Counted from the first letter of the stretch, positions 41,855-49,733 are shown. The stretch: 64,000 nt of DNA from GCA-003244245 sp050699575 (GCA_050699575.1 JBOHFG010000101.1:18624-82623), one strand, 5' to 3'. Notes: generated from the letters alone by a model not told the origin. A program made the numbers and translations.

Positions 41855-41927
41855 GCCCCAATAGCTCAGACGGCAGAGCGTCTCCATGGTAAGGAGAAGG
41901 TCTACGGTTCGATTCCGTATTGGGGCT
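41855..41927 (+). tRNA. tRNA-Thr (GGT)
   Basis: The acceptor stem GCCCCAA (41855-41861) pairs with TTGGGGC (41920-41926). The D-arm reads AGCTCAGACGGCAGAGC, the anticodon stem-loop TCTCC-ATGGTAA-GGAGA gives anticodon GGT, and the T-arm contains GGTTCGATTCC. CCA is not encoded. Confidence 0.93.
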
Positions 41928-41972
41928 CGTGGGAGGGGGTCGTCCGGTTGAGGGCGGCGTGGTCCCCTTGAC

Positions 41973-42048
41973 GGCGGTGTAGCTCAGACGGAAGAGCAAG
42001 CGGCTCATAATCGCTGTGTCGCCGGTTCGAGTCCGGCCACCGCTACCA
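41973..42048 (+). tRNA. tRNA-Met (CAT), elongator type
   Basis: The acceptor GGCGGTG (41973-41979) pairs with CACCGCT (one G-U). The anticodon loop CTCATAA gives CAT, the T-arm is GCCGGTTCGAGTCCGGC, and a 3' ACCA is encoded. The paired first acceptor base and the lack of three G-C pairs in the anticodon stem favour elongator over initiator. Confidence 0.9.
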
Positions 42049-42126
42049 CCGGTCCGGCGCATCCTGTGCTGGCCGTAGCAGTCCCCAGCTGCACCTGATG
42101 ACCGTTTTGGCGAGAGAGAGGCAGCC

Positions 42127-42291
42127 GTGGCCGCCACTGACGTTCGGCCCAAGATCACGCTGGCGTGCGAGGAGTGCAAGCACCGCAACTACATCACCAA
42201 GAAGAACCGGCGCAACGATCCTGACCGGCTGACCATCCGCAAGTACTGCCCGAACTGCAATACACACCGGGCGCACCGCGAGACCCGTTGA
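42127..42291 (+). CDS. rpmG: 50S ribosomal protein L33
   Basis: A 54-codon frame from GTG 42127 (GAGAGAGG upstream) encodes VAATDVRPKITLACEECKHR, NYITKKNRRN and a second Cys pair in YCPNCNTHRAHRETR. The two C-x2-C motifs mark the zinc-binding (C+) form of L33. It stands before hadA as in mycobacteria (rpmG2-hadA-hadB). Confidence 0.95.
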   Translation: MAATDVRPKITLACEECKHRNYITKKNRRNDPDRLTIRKYCPNCNTHRAHRETR

Positions 42292-42330
42292 GCTGGCTGA
42301 GGCCGGCAGTCGCCTGAGTAGTCTGCACCG

Positions 42331-42816
42331 ATGGCACTGGACCCCTCCTTCGTCGGACGGTGCTATCCCGCGACGAGTACCTACCAGGTGGGACGCGAGA
42401 AGATCCGGGAGTTCGCCGAGGCCATCGGCGATGACGACCCGGTCTACCGGGATCCTCAGGCCGCCTACGCCTGCGGATACTCCGATGTGATCGCCCCGCC
42501 GACGTTCGCGATCACGCTGTCCCTGCGAGCGCAGCAGACGCTCATCTGCGATCCGGCTCTGGGGCTGGACTACAGCCGGATGGTGCACGGCCACCAGTCC
42601 TTTACTCATCACCGGCCCATCCTGGCCGGTGATGAGCTGGCCGCAACCCTGCATATCGACGGCATCCGTGCCATGGGCGGCAACGACATGCTCACGCTGC
42701 GCTGTGAGATCACAGACAAGGTGGGCGACCCGGTGACTACGGCCCGGGTGCTGCTGGTTGTCCGTGGTCCAGAAGCGGGCCCAAGAACAGAGCCGGATCC
42801 GGACGCGGACCGGTGA
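42331..42816 (+). CDS. hadA: (3R)-hydroxyacyl-ACP dehydratase subunit HadA-like, MaoC N-terminal domain
   Basis: The product is 161 aa with the hot-dog fold pattern FVGRCYPATSTYQVGREKIR, the conserved AIGDDDPVYRDP and IAPPTFAITLS. It lacks the catalytic Asp-His of the partner, as expected for the non-catalytic subunit. In mycobacteria HadAB dehydrates beta-hydroxyacyl-AcpM in the FAS-II/mycolate cycle. Whether this organism makes mycolates is not shown; in relatives without mycolic acids the pair is kept for general fatty-acid chemistry. It overlaps hadB by 4 bp. Confidence 0.9.
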   Translation: MALDPSFVGRCYPATSTYQVGREKIREFAEAIGDDDPVYRDPQAAYACGYSDVIAPPTFAITLSLRAQQTLICDPALGLDYSRMVHGHQSFTHHRPILAGDELAATLHIDGIRAMGGNDMLTLRCEITDKVGDPVTTARVLLVVRGPEAGPRTEPDPDADR

Positions 42817-43238
42817 GCCGGCGCCGCCGCACCGAGGTCGCCGAAGGTGATGAACTGCCCGGCCTGCGAGTCCGAGTCACCCGGGCTGGACTGGTCCGGT
42901 ACGCCGGAGCATCCGGCGACTTCAACCCGATCCACTGGAATGAACGCGAAGCTCGGGAGGTCGGGCTCCCCGGCGTCATCGCGCACGGGATGCTCACGAT
43001 GGCGCTGGCCGGCCGGCTGGTGACGACCTGGGCGGGTGACCCGGGCGCTGTGGTGGAGTGCGCAGTGCGCTTCGTTCGCCCAGTCGTGGTGCCTGATGAC
43101 GCCGAAGGGGCGCTGGTGGAACTGTCCGGCAAGGTGGTGACGCGACGCGCCGATGGCACGGTGGTCGTCGCCATCACCGCGCACGCGGCCGGCCGGACCG
43201 TACTCGGCCAAGCCACCGCCACCGTCGTGCTGGCTTGA
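42813..43238 (+). CDS. hadB: (3R)-hydroxyacyl-ACP dehydratase subunit HadB-like, catalytic
   Basis: The product is 141 aa, MaoC-like. The hydratase motif is intact: YAGASGDFNPIHWNE carries the catalytic Asp and His, followed by GVIAHGMLTMALAG. It starts with GTG 42813 inside the hadA stop, so the subunits are made together. The hadC gene, which follows hadB in mycobacteria, is absent; tRNA-Trp comes next. Confidence 0.92.
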   Translation: MSRRRRTEVAEGDELPGLRVRVTRAGLVRYAGASGDFNPIHWNEREAREVGLPGVIAHGMLTMALAGRLVTTWAGDPGAVVECAVRFVRPVVVPDDAEGALVELSGKVVTRRADGTVVVAITAHAAGRTVLGQATATVVLA

Positions 43239-43387
43239 GCTGTCCGGGTCAGTTGAAGTGCCCCGGCCCTGGTGTCCTACACTTGGTTCCTGGGTTACCA
43301 GCAGATCTCACATGTCCGGTGTTCACCGTGGCCTGGGCTGTCAGGTGGTGGCCTCCGGGTGGAATCTCAACGGGAGATGCCCGGTAA

Positions 43388-43460
43388 AGGGGTGTAGCTC
43401 AACTGGTAGAGCAGCGGTCTCCAAAACCGCAGGTTGCAGGTTCAAGTCCTGTCGCCCCTG
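43388..43460 (+). tRNA. tRNA-Trp (CCA)
   Basis: The acceptor AGGGGTG (43388-43394) pairs with CGCCCCT (43453-43459). The D-arm is AGCTCAACTGGTAGAGC, the anticodon loop CTCCAAA gives CCA, and the T-arm includes GGTTCAAGTCC. It is located before secE as in other actinobacteria. Confidence 0.94.
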
Positions 43461-43519
43461 CGTTGATCTCGACAACAACCCAACCGGCATACGGTCCGGC
43501 GAAGCGGAGGATCACCAGC

Positions 43520-43897
43520 GTGAGTGATGATCGCGCCCACGAGACGGAAGACCGGCTGGACCACGCCGAGGTGTCATCTGACGCCCCGGAGTCTGCCACT
43601 GCCGTGCGCGGGGTGCGATCCACCAGCCGACCCACCCCTGCGCAACGGTCCACGGCCGCTGGCAAGGATCAGCCAACCAGGGCTCGCGGTGCCACCGAGG
43701 CCAAAGTGGCTGCGCCGGCCCGGCTGATCCGGTTTCTCCGGGAAGTCGTCTCCGAGCTCAGCAAGGTCATCTGGCCGAGCCGCCGAGGGCTGGTGGTCTA
43801 CACCGCGGTCGTGTTGGTCTTCGTCAGCTTCATGGTTGCGTTCGTGGCATTGCTCGACATGGGCCTGGGCAAGGCCGTGCTGACCGTTTTCGGCTGA
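43520..43897 (+). CDS. secE: preprotein translocase subunit SecE
   Basis: The GTG at 43520, with CGGAGGATC upstream, gives 125 aa. The first 75 residues are a polar, disordered extension rich in Ala, Thr and Arg, common in actinobacterial SecE. The C-terminal 50 residues are the single-helix SecE core: FLREVVSELSKVIWPSRRGL, then a membrane helix VYTAVVLVFVSFMVAFVALL. It forms the SecYEG channel in the membrane and precedes nusG as usual. Confidence 0.95.
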   Translation: MSDDRAHETEDRLDHAEVSSDAPESATAVRGVRSTSRPTPAQRSTAAGKDQPTRARGATEAKVAAPARLIRFLREVVSELSKVIWPSRRGLVVYTAVVLVFVSFMVAFVALLDMGLGKAVLTVFG

Positions 43898-43964
43898 TGC
43901 CGGCTACTCGGGCGCCGGTTGACCACCAGCACGGCGTGACGCAAGAAAGAAAGCGAGACCGACT

Positions 43965-44831
43965 GTGACCTCTCCGGAAGGGACCGACCCGGAAGGGACC
44001 GACCCGGAAGGGACCCACCCGGAAGGGACCCACCCAGACGGGACCCACCCAGACGGGACCCACCCAGACGGGACTTCCGCCGAAAGCGGGCAGGAGCTTA
44101 CGGGGCTGTTTGCCGCCGATATACCAAAGATCGATGCACCCGAGATCGACGCACCTGACAATACTGCTGACGCTGACCGGGACGGGGGAGCGGTCGACGT
44201 CGAGTCACCTCAACCTCCCGACCCGATCGATGAGCTTCGAGCCGCGCTGGCCAAAGCTCCGGGCGAGTGGTATGTGGTGCACTCCTACGCTGGCTATGAG
44301 AACAAGGTGAAGGCGAACCTGGAGACCAGGATCCAGACCTTGGATGTCGAGGATTTCATCTTCCAGGTGGAAGTGCCCACCGAAGAAGTCACCGAGATCA
44401 AGAACGGTCAGCGCAAGCAGGTGCAACGCAAGGTGCTGCCGGGCTACATCTTGGTCCGGATGGACCTCAACGACGCCTCGTGGAGCGCGGTGCGCAATAC
44501 GCCGGGGGTCACCGGGTTCGTCGGTGCCACCTCGCGTCCCTCGCCGCTGACCCTGGATGACGTGCTGAAGTTCCTCGCCCCGCGGGTTGCCCCGCCGAAG
44601 GTGACGGTCGGTGCCGGCAAGCATGCGGGTGGCATCGGTGGCGCCAAGCCTGCCATTGAGGTCGACTTCGAGGTGGGGGAGTCGGTCACCGTCATGGACG
44701 GTCCGTTCGCTACGTTGCCGGCGACGATCAACGAGGTGAACATCGACGCGCAGAAGCTCAAGGTGCTGGTGTCGATCTTCGGTCGGGAGACTCCGGTCGA
44801 GCTCTCATTCAGCCAGGTCGCCAAGATCTGA
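43965..44831 (+). CDS. nusG: transcription termination/antitermination factor NusG with repetitive N-terminal extension
   Basis: The product is 288 aa from GTG 43965. The first 38 residues are a tandem array of P-[ED]-G-T-[DHS] pentapeptides, followed by an acidic linker. The NGN domain starts near residue 98 (GEWYVVHSYAGYENKVKANL) with VLPGYILVRMDLND. The KOW domain is VGESVTVMDGPFATLPATIN at the C-terminal side. It binds RNA polymerase and, through KOW, Rho or S10. Acidic N-terminal extensions are normal in actinobacterial NusG, but this precise repeat array is not. Confidence 0.96.
   Translation: MTSPEGTDPEGTDPEGTHPEGTHPDGTHPDGTHPDGTSAESGQELTGLFAADIPKIDAPEIDAPDNTADADRDGGAVDVESPQPPDPIDELRAALAKAPGEWYVVHSYAGYENKVKANLETRIQTLDVEDFIFQVEVPTEEVTEIKNGQRKQVQRKVLPGYILVRMDLNDASWSAVRNTPGVTGFVGATSRPSPLTLDDVLKFLAPRVAPPKVTVGAGKHAGGIGGAKPAIEVDFEVGESVTVMDGPFATLPATINEVNIDAQKLKVLVSIFGRETPVELSFSQVAKI
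43974..44078 (+). repeat. seven tandem 15-bp units inside nusG
   Basis: Units of the form CCGGAAGGGACCGAC occur seven times without gaps: two identical (D-ending), two with CAC, two with CCAGACGGGACCCAC, and a last one ending TTCC. The pairwise identity of neighbours shows stepwise duplication. Each unit encodes one P-E/D-G-T-D/H/S pentapeptide. Confidence 0.97.
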
Positions 44832-44876
44832 CCGGCGCGGTGCCGGTTGGGATGCACCAGGTGCGAGGAAGGAATC

Positions 44877-45314
44877 ATGCCCCCCAAGAAGAAGCGTAAG
44901 AAGCTCACGGCCACCGTGAAGCTCGCCCTCGAAGCCGGCACCGCGAACCCGGCCTCGGTCGGCCAGGCGCTGGGTCCGCACGGCCTGAACATCATGGAGT
45001 TCTGCAAGGCCTACAACGCTGCCACGCAGAACAACCGTGGCGAAGTAGTACCCGCGGTCATCTCAGTCTATGAGGATCGCTCGTTCGAGTTCGTGCTCAA
45101 GACCCCACCTGCTGCGGTGCTCCTGCTCAAGGCAGCCGGAGTGGCCAAGGGATCGGCGGAGCCGCACAAGACCAAAGTTGCCAGGATCGGCCGCGACCAG
45201 CTCCGGGTCATTGCCGAACGCAAATTCGAGGATCTCAACGCCAACGACGTCGATGCCGCGATCAAGATTATCGCTGGCACCGCCCGGTCGATGGGCATTA
45301 CCGTCGTCGACTAG
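44877..45314 (+). CDS. rplK: 50S ribosomal protein L11
   Basis: The ATG at 44877 follows GAGGAAGG. The 145-aa product has the L11 N-terminal domain with proline-rich switch (KLALEAGTANPASVGQALGP), HGLNIMEFCKAYNAAT and the rRNA-binding C-terminal domain ending ARSMGITVVD. It forms the GTPase-associated centre stalk base with L10 and L7/L12. It is followed by rplA. Confidence 0.97.
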   Translation: MPPKKKRKKLTATVKLALEAGTANPASVGQALGPHGLNIMEFCKAYNAATQNNRGEVVPAVISVYEDRSFEFVLKTPPAAVLLLKAAGVAKGSAEPHKTKVARIGRDQLRVIAERKFEDLNANDVDAAIKIIAGTARSMGITVVD

Positions 45315-45356
45315 TACTACCCCGTACGCGTGGGAGGGTCAGGCGCTGATCCGCAC

Positions 45357-45388
45357 CACGACTTCACGAAGGCACGACTTCACGAAGG
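45357..45388 (+). repeat. perfect 16-bp tandem duplication before rplA
   Basis: CACGACTTCACGAAGG is present twice in direct succession (45357-45372, 45373-45388). Each copy carries the GAAGG that can act as ribosome site for rplA; only the second is at proper distance from ATG 45397. It may arise from slippage. Confidence 0.95.
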
Positions 45389-45396
45389 ACAGTGAC

Positions 45397-46113
45397 ATGA
45401 AGCGCAGCAAGGCTTATCGCCAGGCCGCCGAGAAGGTCGACCTTAGCCGGTATTACAGCCCGCTCGAGGCTGCGGCGTTGGCCAAGGAGACCTCCCCGAG
45501 CAAGATGGACGCCACTGTCGAGGTCGCCATGCAGTTGGGTGTTGATCCCCGCAAGGCAGATCAGATGGTTCGCGGCACGGTCAACCTGCCCCATGGCACC
45601 GGGAAGGTCGTGCGTGTCATCGTCTTCGCCACCGGCGACCGGGCTGCCGAGGCGGTGGCCGCTGGCGCTGACGCCGTCGGCTCCGACGATCTCATCGAGC
45701 GCATCCAGGGCGGCTGGCTGGACTTCGACGCCGCCATCGCGGCGCCGGACCAGATGGCCAAGGTTGGCCGGATCGCCAGGATTCTCGGTCCACGAGGCCT
45801 GATGCCCAACCCGAAGACCGGCACCGTCACGCCCGATGTTGCCAAGGCCATCACGGACATCAAAGGCGGTAAGATCAACTTTAGGGTGGACAAGCAGGCT
45901 AACCTACATTTGATCATCGGCAAGGTATCGTTCGATGCCAGCATGCTGGTGGAGAACTACGCCGCCGCGCTCGACGAGGTGCTGCGGAGCAAGCCGTCGG
46001 CCGCAAAAGGGCGATACCTGAAGAAGATCAATTTTTCCACTACGATGGGCCCTGGTATCCCGGTCGATCCCAACCGTATCCGGAACCTCCTCGTCGACGA
46101 GCCCACTCCCTGA
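45397..46113 (+). CDS. rplA: 50S ribosomal protein L1
   Basis: The product is 238 aa from ATG 45397 (GAAGGAC upstream). It contains the L1 signature region GRIARILGPRGLMPNPKTGT and the terminal TMGPGIPVDPNRIR. It binds 23S rRNA at the E-site stalk and may repress its own operon. The length is as usual. Confidence 0.97.
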   Translation: MKRSKAYRQAAEKVDLSRYYSPLEAAALAKETSPSKMDATVEVAMQLGVDPRKADQMVRGTVNLPHGTGKVVRVIVFATGDRAAEAVAAGADAVGSDDLIERIQGGWLDFDAAIAAPDQMAKVGRIARILGPRGLMPNPKTGTVTPDVAKAITDIKGGKINFRVDKQANLHLIIGKVSFDASMLVENYAAALDEVLRSKPSAAKGRYLKKINFSTTMGPGIPVDPNRIRNLLVDEPTP

Positions 46114-46199
46114 GTTCCGCACCGCGCCACAGGGAGCTTCATGCAGGTTCTGTGCTCTTGAAGACCGCCTGAGACGAAGCTTCCGGAGGCCTGGATGCT

Positions 46200-46330
46200 G
46201 GGCTCGGGAGTCATTGACTACTGTGGTACCCAGTTCCACCGAAGACCGCTGGTTTCCGTGCCATTGGTACGGACGAAGGTTCCGCACATGCGGGCGGCCC
46301 GCGTAGGAGGACGTGGATGTGCCGTCATGT
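46200..46330 (+). ncRNA. probable ribosomal protein L10 leader
   Basis: The 369-nt gap before rplJ contains CCGAAGACCGCTGGTTTCCG and, about 50 nt later, GCGGGCGGCCCGCGTAGGAG, an order resembling actinobacterial L10-leader RNAs that bind the L10(L12)4 complex and repress rplJL. The boundaries are approximate. A covariance-model scan would settle it. Confidence 0.5.
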
Positions 46331-46482
46331 CGCGCCGTCGTGCGCCGCCTGGCTACGCCCCATGCCTGCTGCGCTGGGGCGTTCGTCATTTTCGGGCCCG
46401 GTTACGGGTGTGCCGTCTGGCCTGCCCTGATCAGCCAGTGCACCTGCCGGCTCAGCCGGCAACCGAACTGAGGAGGCGATCC

Positions 46483-47028
46483 ATGGCTAGACCGGACAAG
46501 GTCGAAGCCGTTGCTGATATCGCGGACCAATTCCGCAGTGCCACGGCCGCGGTCGTGACCGAGTACCGCGGCTTGTCCATGACCCAACTGACCAGCTTGC
46601 GTCGTTCCCTGGGTGCCGAAACCACCTACCGGGTCGCCAAGAACACCCTGGTTTCACGGGCCGCGCGCGACGCCGGGGTGCTGGGCCTTGATGAGCTGTT
46701 CATCGGCCCGACCGCGATTGCGTTCGTGCACGGTGAGCCGGTGCTCGCGGCGAAGGCGCTGCGTGATTTCGCCAAAGAGCACACCGCGCTGGTGATCAAA
46801 GGTGGCTATCTGGACGGCCGTGCGCTGACCGTCGCCGAGGTCGCTCAGATTGCGGACCTGGAGTCTCGTGAGGTGCTGCTGGCCAAGCTGGCCGGCGCGA
46901 TGAAGGCCAATCTCGCCAAGGCCGCCCGGCTGTTTGCCGAGCCGGCTTCCCAGGTTGCCCGGCTGGCTGCGGCTCTACGGGATCAGCGGCAAGAGCAGCA
47001 GCAGACCAGCAGCATGGCTGAAGACTGA
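46483..47028 (+). CDS. rplJ: 50S ribosomal protein L10
   Basis: The ATG at 46483 has AGGAGG 7 nt upstream and starts exactly at MARPDKVEAVADIADQFRSA; upstream in-frame codons belong to the leader. The product is 181 aa with AAVVTEYRGLSMTQLTSLRR and TTYRVAKNTLVSRAA, and a C-terminal helix (about 150-181) for L7/L12 dimers ending in a Gln-rich tail. Confidence 0.96.
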   Translation: MARPDKVEAVADIADQFRSATAAVVTEYRGLSMTQLTSLRRSLGAETTYRVAKNTLVSRAARDAGVLGLDELFIGPTAIAFVHGEPVLAAKALRDFAKEHTALVIKGGYLDGRALTVAEVAQIADLESREVLLAKLAGAMKANLAKAARLFAEPASQVARLAAALRDQRQEQQQTSSMAED

Positions 47029-47098
47029 TCGCCTACATCCCGCTTGTATCCATGAGCGGCACACGACGGAACAAGACACAGAAGGAGAGCCCGCCATC

Positions 47099-47488
47099 AT
47101 GGCGAAGATGAGTACGGACGATCTGCTTGACGCGTTCAAGGACATGACGTTGCTCGAGCTGAGCGAGTTTGTGAAGAAGTTCGAAGAGGTCTTCGACGTC
47201 ACCGCCGCGGCGCCGATCGCGGTGGCGGCTGGTCCAGCTGCGGGAACCGCTGACGCCCCGGCCGCTGAGGAGAAGGACGAGTTCAACGTCGTCCTCGAGG
47301 CCATTGGCGAGAAGAAGATCCAGGTCATCAAGGTGGTCCGGGAAGTTGTCTCTGGCCTGGGCCTCAAGGAGGCAAAGGACCTCGTCGAGAGCGCCCCCAA
47401 GCCGATCCTGGAGGGTGTCCCGAAGGACCAGGCCGAGGCAGCCAAAGCAAAACTCGAGGAAGCCGGCGCCAAGATCAGCTTAACCTGA
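47099..47488 (+). CDS. rplL: 50S ribosomal protein L7/L12
   Basis: The ATG at 47099 (GAAGGAGAG upstream) gives 129 aa: the N-terminal dimerisation helix (DDLLDAFKDMTLLELSEFVK), an Ala-rich hinge (AAGPAAGTADAPAAEEK) and the C-terminal factor-binding domain (KIQVIKVVREVVSGLGLKEA; LVESAPKPILEGVPK). It forms the flexible stalk that recruits EF-Tu and EF-G. It is the last gene before a strong terminator. Confidence 0.97.
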   Translation: MAKMSTDDLLDAFKDMTLLELSEFVKKFEEVFDVTAAAPIAVAAGPAAGTADAPAAEEKDEFNVVLEAIGEKKIQVIKVVREVVSGLGLKEAKDLVESAPKPILEGVPKDQAEAAKAKLEEAGAKISLT

Positions 47489-47499
47489 GTTCGGCAACC

Positions 47500-47561
47500 G
47501 CATTCAGCGGGCGCAGCGGGGCTATCCGACCCGTGGTAACCCCGCTCAGCCCGCTGAATGC
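47500..47561. terminator. bidirectional terminator between rplL and the hydrolase gene
   Basis: Outer arms of 13 bp (47500-47512 with 47549-47561) and an inner GCGGGG/CCCCGC pair (47516-47521 with 47540-47545) form a long hairpin. The stop codon of the minus-strand hydrolase (47546-47548) lies within it, so the structure serves both convergent units. Confidence 0.85.
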
Positions 47562-48460
47562 GTGACGGGCCGGAGGCGCTGGTTGAGCCAGGAGATGAGG
47601 TCGGTGAGGATCGCCTCGCGCTCGGGCTCGTTGAACAGTTCGTGGTAGAGGCCCTGGTATCGGCGCAGTGTCTTGTCTGGCGAGGACACGGCGTCGTGCA
47701 CCATTATCGAGCTGGTGGGGGCACAGATCCGGTCCTCGGTGCCGTGCAGAAGCAGCAGCGGCACGGACAGCTGCGGCAGCCTGGCGGGCAGGCTCTCTAT
47801 CGTCGCCAGAATCTCGGCTCCGGTCCGCGCCTTGATTCTGCCATGATCCACCAGCGGATCCTCCCGGTAGGCACGGACCACTTCTGGGTCCCGGCTGATC
47901 CAGTCGGCGTTGATGCTGCTCACGCGGAGGTTGGGGACCAGCGCCGAGAGGACTCCGGCCAGGCGTCTGGCCAACGCCGAGCCGACCAGCACCTCCACTG
48001 CCGGTCCCGACACGACCAGCCCGTCCAGGCGACCCCCCGGTTCAGTAACCCAGTGCGGTTCAGTAACCCAGTGCGGTTCAGTGGCCCAGTGCGGTTCAGT
48101 AACCCAGTGCAGCGCGATCAAGCCGCCGAGCGAGTGGCCTACCATGAATACCGGCAGTCCGGTATGGCGCTGCGCGGCGAACCGTACGAAGGAGCTCAGG
48201 TCGTCCACGACCAACGCCATTCGTTCGATGTTGGCCCGCTTTCCGCCGGATCGTCCATGCCCTCGATGGTCGGCGGCGTAGGCCGCGAATCCCGCCGTGG
48301 CCAGCCGGTGGCCGACGTGTGCGTAGCGCCCCGAGTGCTCATGGATACCGTGCACGATGACGACGATCGCCCGGGCCGGGCCGTCCGGGAGCCAGGCCTG
48401 CCAGTACGCGGTCCGTCCAGGCGTGCTCTCCCGGTGTCCCTGCTCATGTCTGGCGCCCAC
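47546..48460 (-). CDS. alpha/beta hydrolase, monoacylglycerol-lipase-like, with internal hexapeptide repeats
   Basis: The product is about 304 aa. It shows the oxyanion region IVHGIHEHSGRYAHV, DHRGHGRSGG, the nucleophile Ser in GHSLGGLIALHW, the acid Asp in LLLHGTEDRI and the His in GLYHELFNEPE, all typical of serine-dependent monoacylglycerol lipases (Pldb/YqhN type). Directly behind the nucleophile helix, four copies of a hexapeptide HW[VA]TEP are inserted. This would lengthen the cap-proximal loop and may affect substrate entry or activity. No signal peptide is present. It is convergent with rplL. Confidence 0.88.
   Translation of the reverse strand: MGARHEQGHRESTPGRTAYWQAWLPDGPARAIVVIVHGIHEHSGRYAHVGHRLATAGFAAYAADHRGHGRSGGKRANIERMALVVDDLSSFVRFAAQRHTGLPVFMVGHSLGGLIALHWVTEPHWATEPHWVTEPHWVTEPGGRLDGLVVSGPAVEVLVGSALARRLAGVLSALVPNLRVSSINADWISRDPEVVRAYREDPLVDHGRIKARTGAEILATIESLPARLPQLSVPLLLLHGTEDRICAPTSSIMVHDAVSSPDKTLRRYQGLYHELFNEPEREAILTDLISWLNQRLRPVTHSAG
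48039..48110 (-). repeat. four tandem 18-bp units in the hydrolase gene
   Basis: On the plus strand the unit GGTTCAGTAACCCAGTGC occurs four times in succession; the third has TGGCC for TAACC. The units preserve the frame and encode HWVTEP/HWATEP. Confidence 0.97.
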
Positions 48461-48483
48461 GTACTTCTCCCTCTCGACCCTGG

Positions 48484-49086
48484 ATGACCATGACCAGCAT
48501 CGTCGCTACACCTACCGTCCTGGGGCGGACCTCGCGTCGCGGTCCACTACGGACAGCCATCCTCGCCCTCACTGTGGTCACCGTGGTCGCCTTTGCTGCC
48601 GCTGGCTGGTTCAGTGTGTCCTGGTACCGGGCCACCCACGACAAGTCCCTTGCCCTGGGTATGGACCGGGACGCCGTGCTGCGGGATGCGCAGTTGGCCA
48701 CGTTCACCCTCAATACCCTCGATTATCACCAGGTGCAGGACGGGTTGACACTGTGGGAGCGCTCCGCGGCCGGATCCCTGCTCACGCAGCTGCAGGCCAA
48801 CCGCAAGATCTATGCACGGGCCATCACCGACTCGACAACGATCAGTACCGCGAAGGTTCTCGATGCTGCGGTCGCCTCCCTCGATGAGCGAGCCGGCACC
48901 GCGCAGGTATTTGTTGCGGTGGACGTCACGTCGCAATCCGAGCAGGGTGACCCGAGCTGCGTGCACCGGCGTGTCCGACTCGACATGATCCGTGTTGGCA
49001 ATGCCTGGCGGGCTGGCGCGTTGGCGCCGGTCGGCGACGCGTACTCCGAGCCTGGACCGTGTCCACCCACGTCGTCGCCCAGATAG
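48484..49086 (+). CDS. Mce-associated-type membrane protein, copy 1
   Basis: The product is about 200 aa. A short basic cytoplasmic start, one membrane helix (AILALTVVTVVAFAAAGWFS), then an exterior domain with SWYRATHDKSLALGMDRDAV, TLDYHQVQDGLTLWER and TAQVFVAVDVTSQ fit the build of Mce-associated (Mas-type) proteins, which resemble a small NTF2-like fold. It is paralogous to copy 3 at 49734. No mce genes are near; it may have a separate envelope role. The stop TAG lies in the first unit of a 14-bp tandem repeat. Confidence 0.75.
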   Translation: MTMTSIVATPTVLGRTSRRGPLRTAILALTVVTVVAFAAAGWFSVSWYRATHDKSLALGMDRDAVLRDAQLATFTLNTLDYHQVQDGLTLWERSAAGSLLTQLQANRKIYARAITDSTTISTAKVLDAAVASLDERAGTAQVFVAVDVTSQSEQGDPSCVHRRVRLDMIRVGNAWRAGALAPVGDAYSEPGPCPPTSSPR

Positions 49087-49124
49087 GGCCGCCCAAATAG
49101 GGTCGCCCGGATAGGGTCGCTCAG
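49083..49124 (+). repeat. three tandem 14-bp units between Mce-associated genes
   Basis: ATAGGGCCGCCCAA, ATAGGGTCGCCCGG and ATAGGGTCGCTCAG follow each other at 49083, 49097 and 49111. The first unit includes the stop of the upstream gene, and the array ends 16 bp before the next ATG. Confidence 0.9.
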
Positions 49125-49140
49125 AGAGGAGAGAGTCGAG

Positions 49141-49710
49141 ATGACCATCCCGGCCCCGCTGTTACCTGCCTCCACCGAGGAGGTGGTGAAGCGACCCCGG
49201 CGTCTGACCAGGGTGGCAACCCTGGTGGGTCTGGTCGCTGCGACGGTGATCGCAGTAGTGCTCGCTGCCTGGTTCCGTGGCGAGGCCAACCAGCTGGCCG
49301 GATCAGCGGCGGCGAGTAACGCGGCATTGGTCGATGCCGGTAGCACTGCTCAGGTCTCTGAGCAGGTACGCGACGCGGTGCAACGCGTCTTCTCCTATGA
49401 CTTCGCCCGGTTGGATGACAACGAACGAACCGCTTCCCAGGTAGTCACTGGACCGTTCGTCGAAGGTCTTCATCAGCAGTTTGTCCGGGTTCGGGAGCTG
49501 GCACCCGCACAGCAGGCCGTGGTGGTGGCTACCGTGCCTGCGCTCGCCGTCAAGATGCTCGACGGTGACCGGGCGGTCGTGCTGGTGTTCGTCGACCAGC
49601 AGGCCCACCAAGGCGGTCAAGCCAAGCCGCTGCTGGCCGCCAGTAGGCTGACCGTCACTGCGCAGCGGGTCAACGGCAGCTGGAAGATCGCCGACGTGGA
49701 GCCGTTCTGA
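49141..49710 (+). CDS. Mce-associated-type membrane protein, copy 2 (divergent)
   Basis: The product is 189 aa from ATG 49141 with AGAGAGGAGAG upstream. A polar N-terminus, one membrane helix (ATLVGLVAATVIAVVLAAWF) and an exterior domain with VRDAVQRVFSYDFARLDDNE and the C-terminal NGSWKIADVEPF are typical of Mce-associated proteins. It belongs to a different subgroup from copies 1 and 3. It ends where copy 3 begins. Confidence 0.78.
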   Translation: MTIPAPLLPASTEEVVKRPRRLTRVATLVGLVAATVIAVVLAAWFRGEANQLAGSAAASNAALVDAGSTAQVSEQVRDAVQRVFSYDFARLDDNERTASQVVTGPFVEGLHQQFVRVRELAPAQQAVVVATVPALAVKMLDGDRAVVLVFVDQQAHQGGQAKPLLAASRLTVTAQRVNGSWKIADVEPF

Positions 49711-49733
49711 CCACCTCGGATCCCCGGGCCTGG

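Noticed and set aside
43974..44078. Repeat array considered as a CRISPR-like element
   Set aside because: The units are contiguous with no spacers, 15 bp long and in frame within nusG.
47500..47561. Considered as an insertion-sequence end
   Set aside because: The inverted repeat is compact, lies exactly between convergent genes and contains a stop codon; no transposase is near. A terminator explains it.
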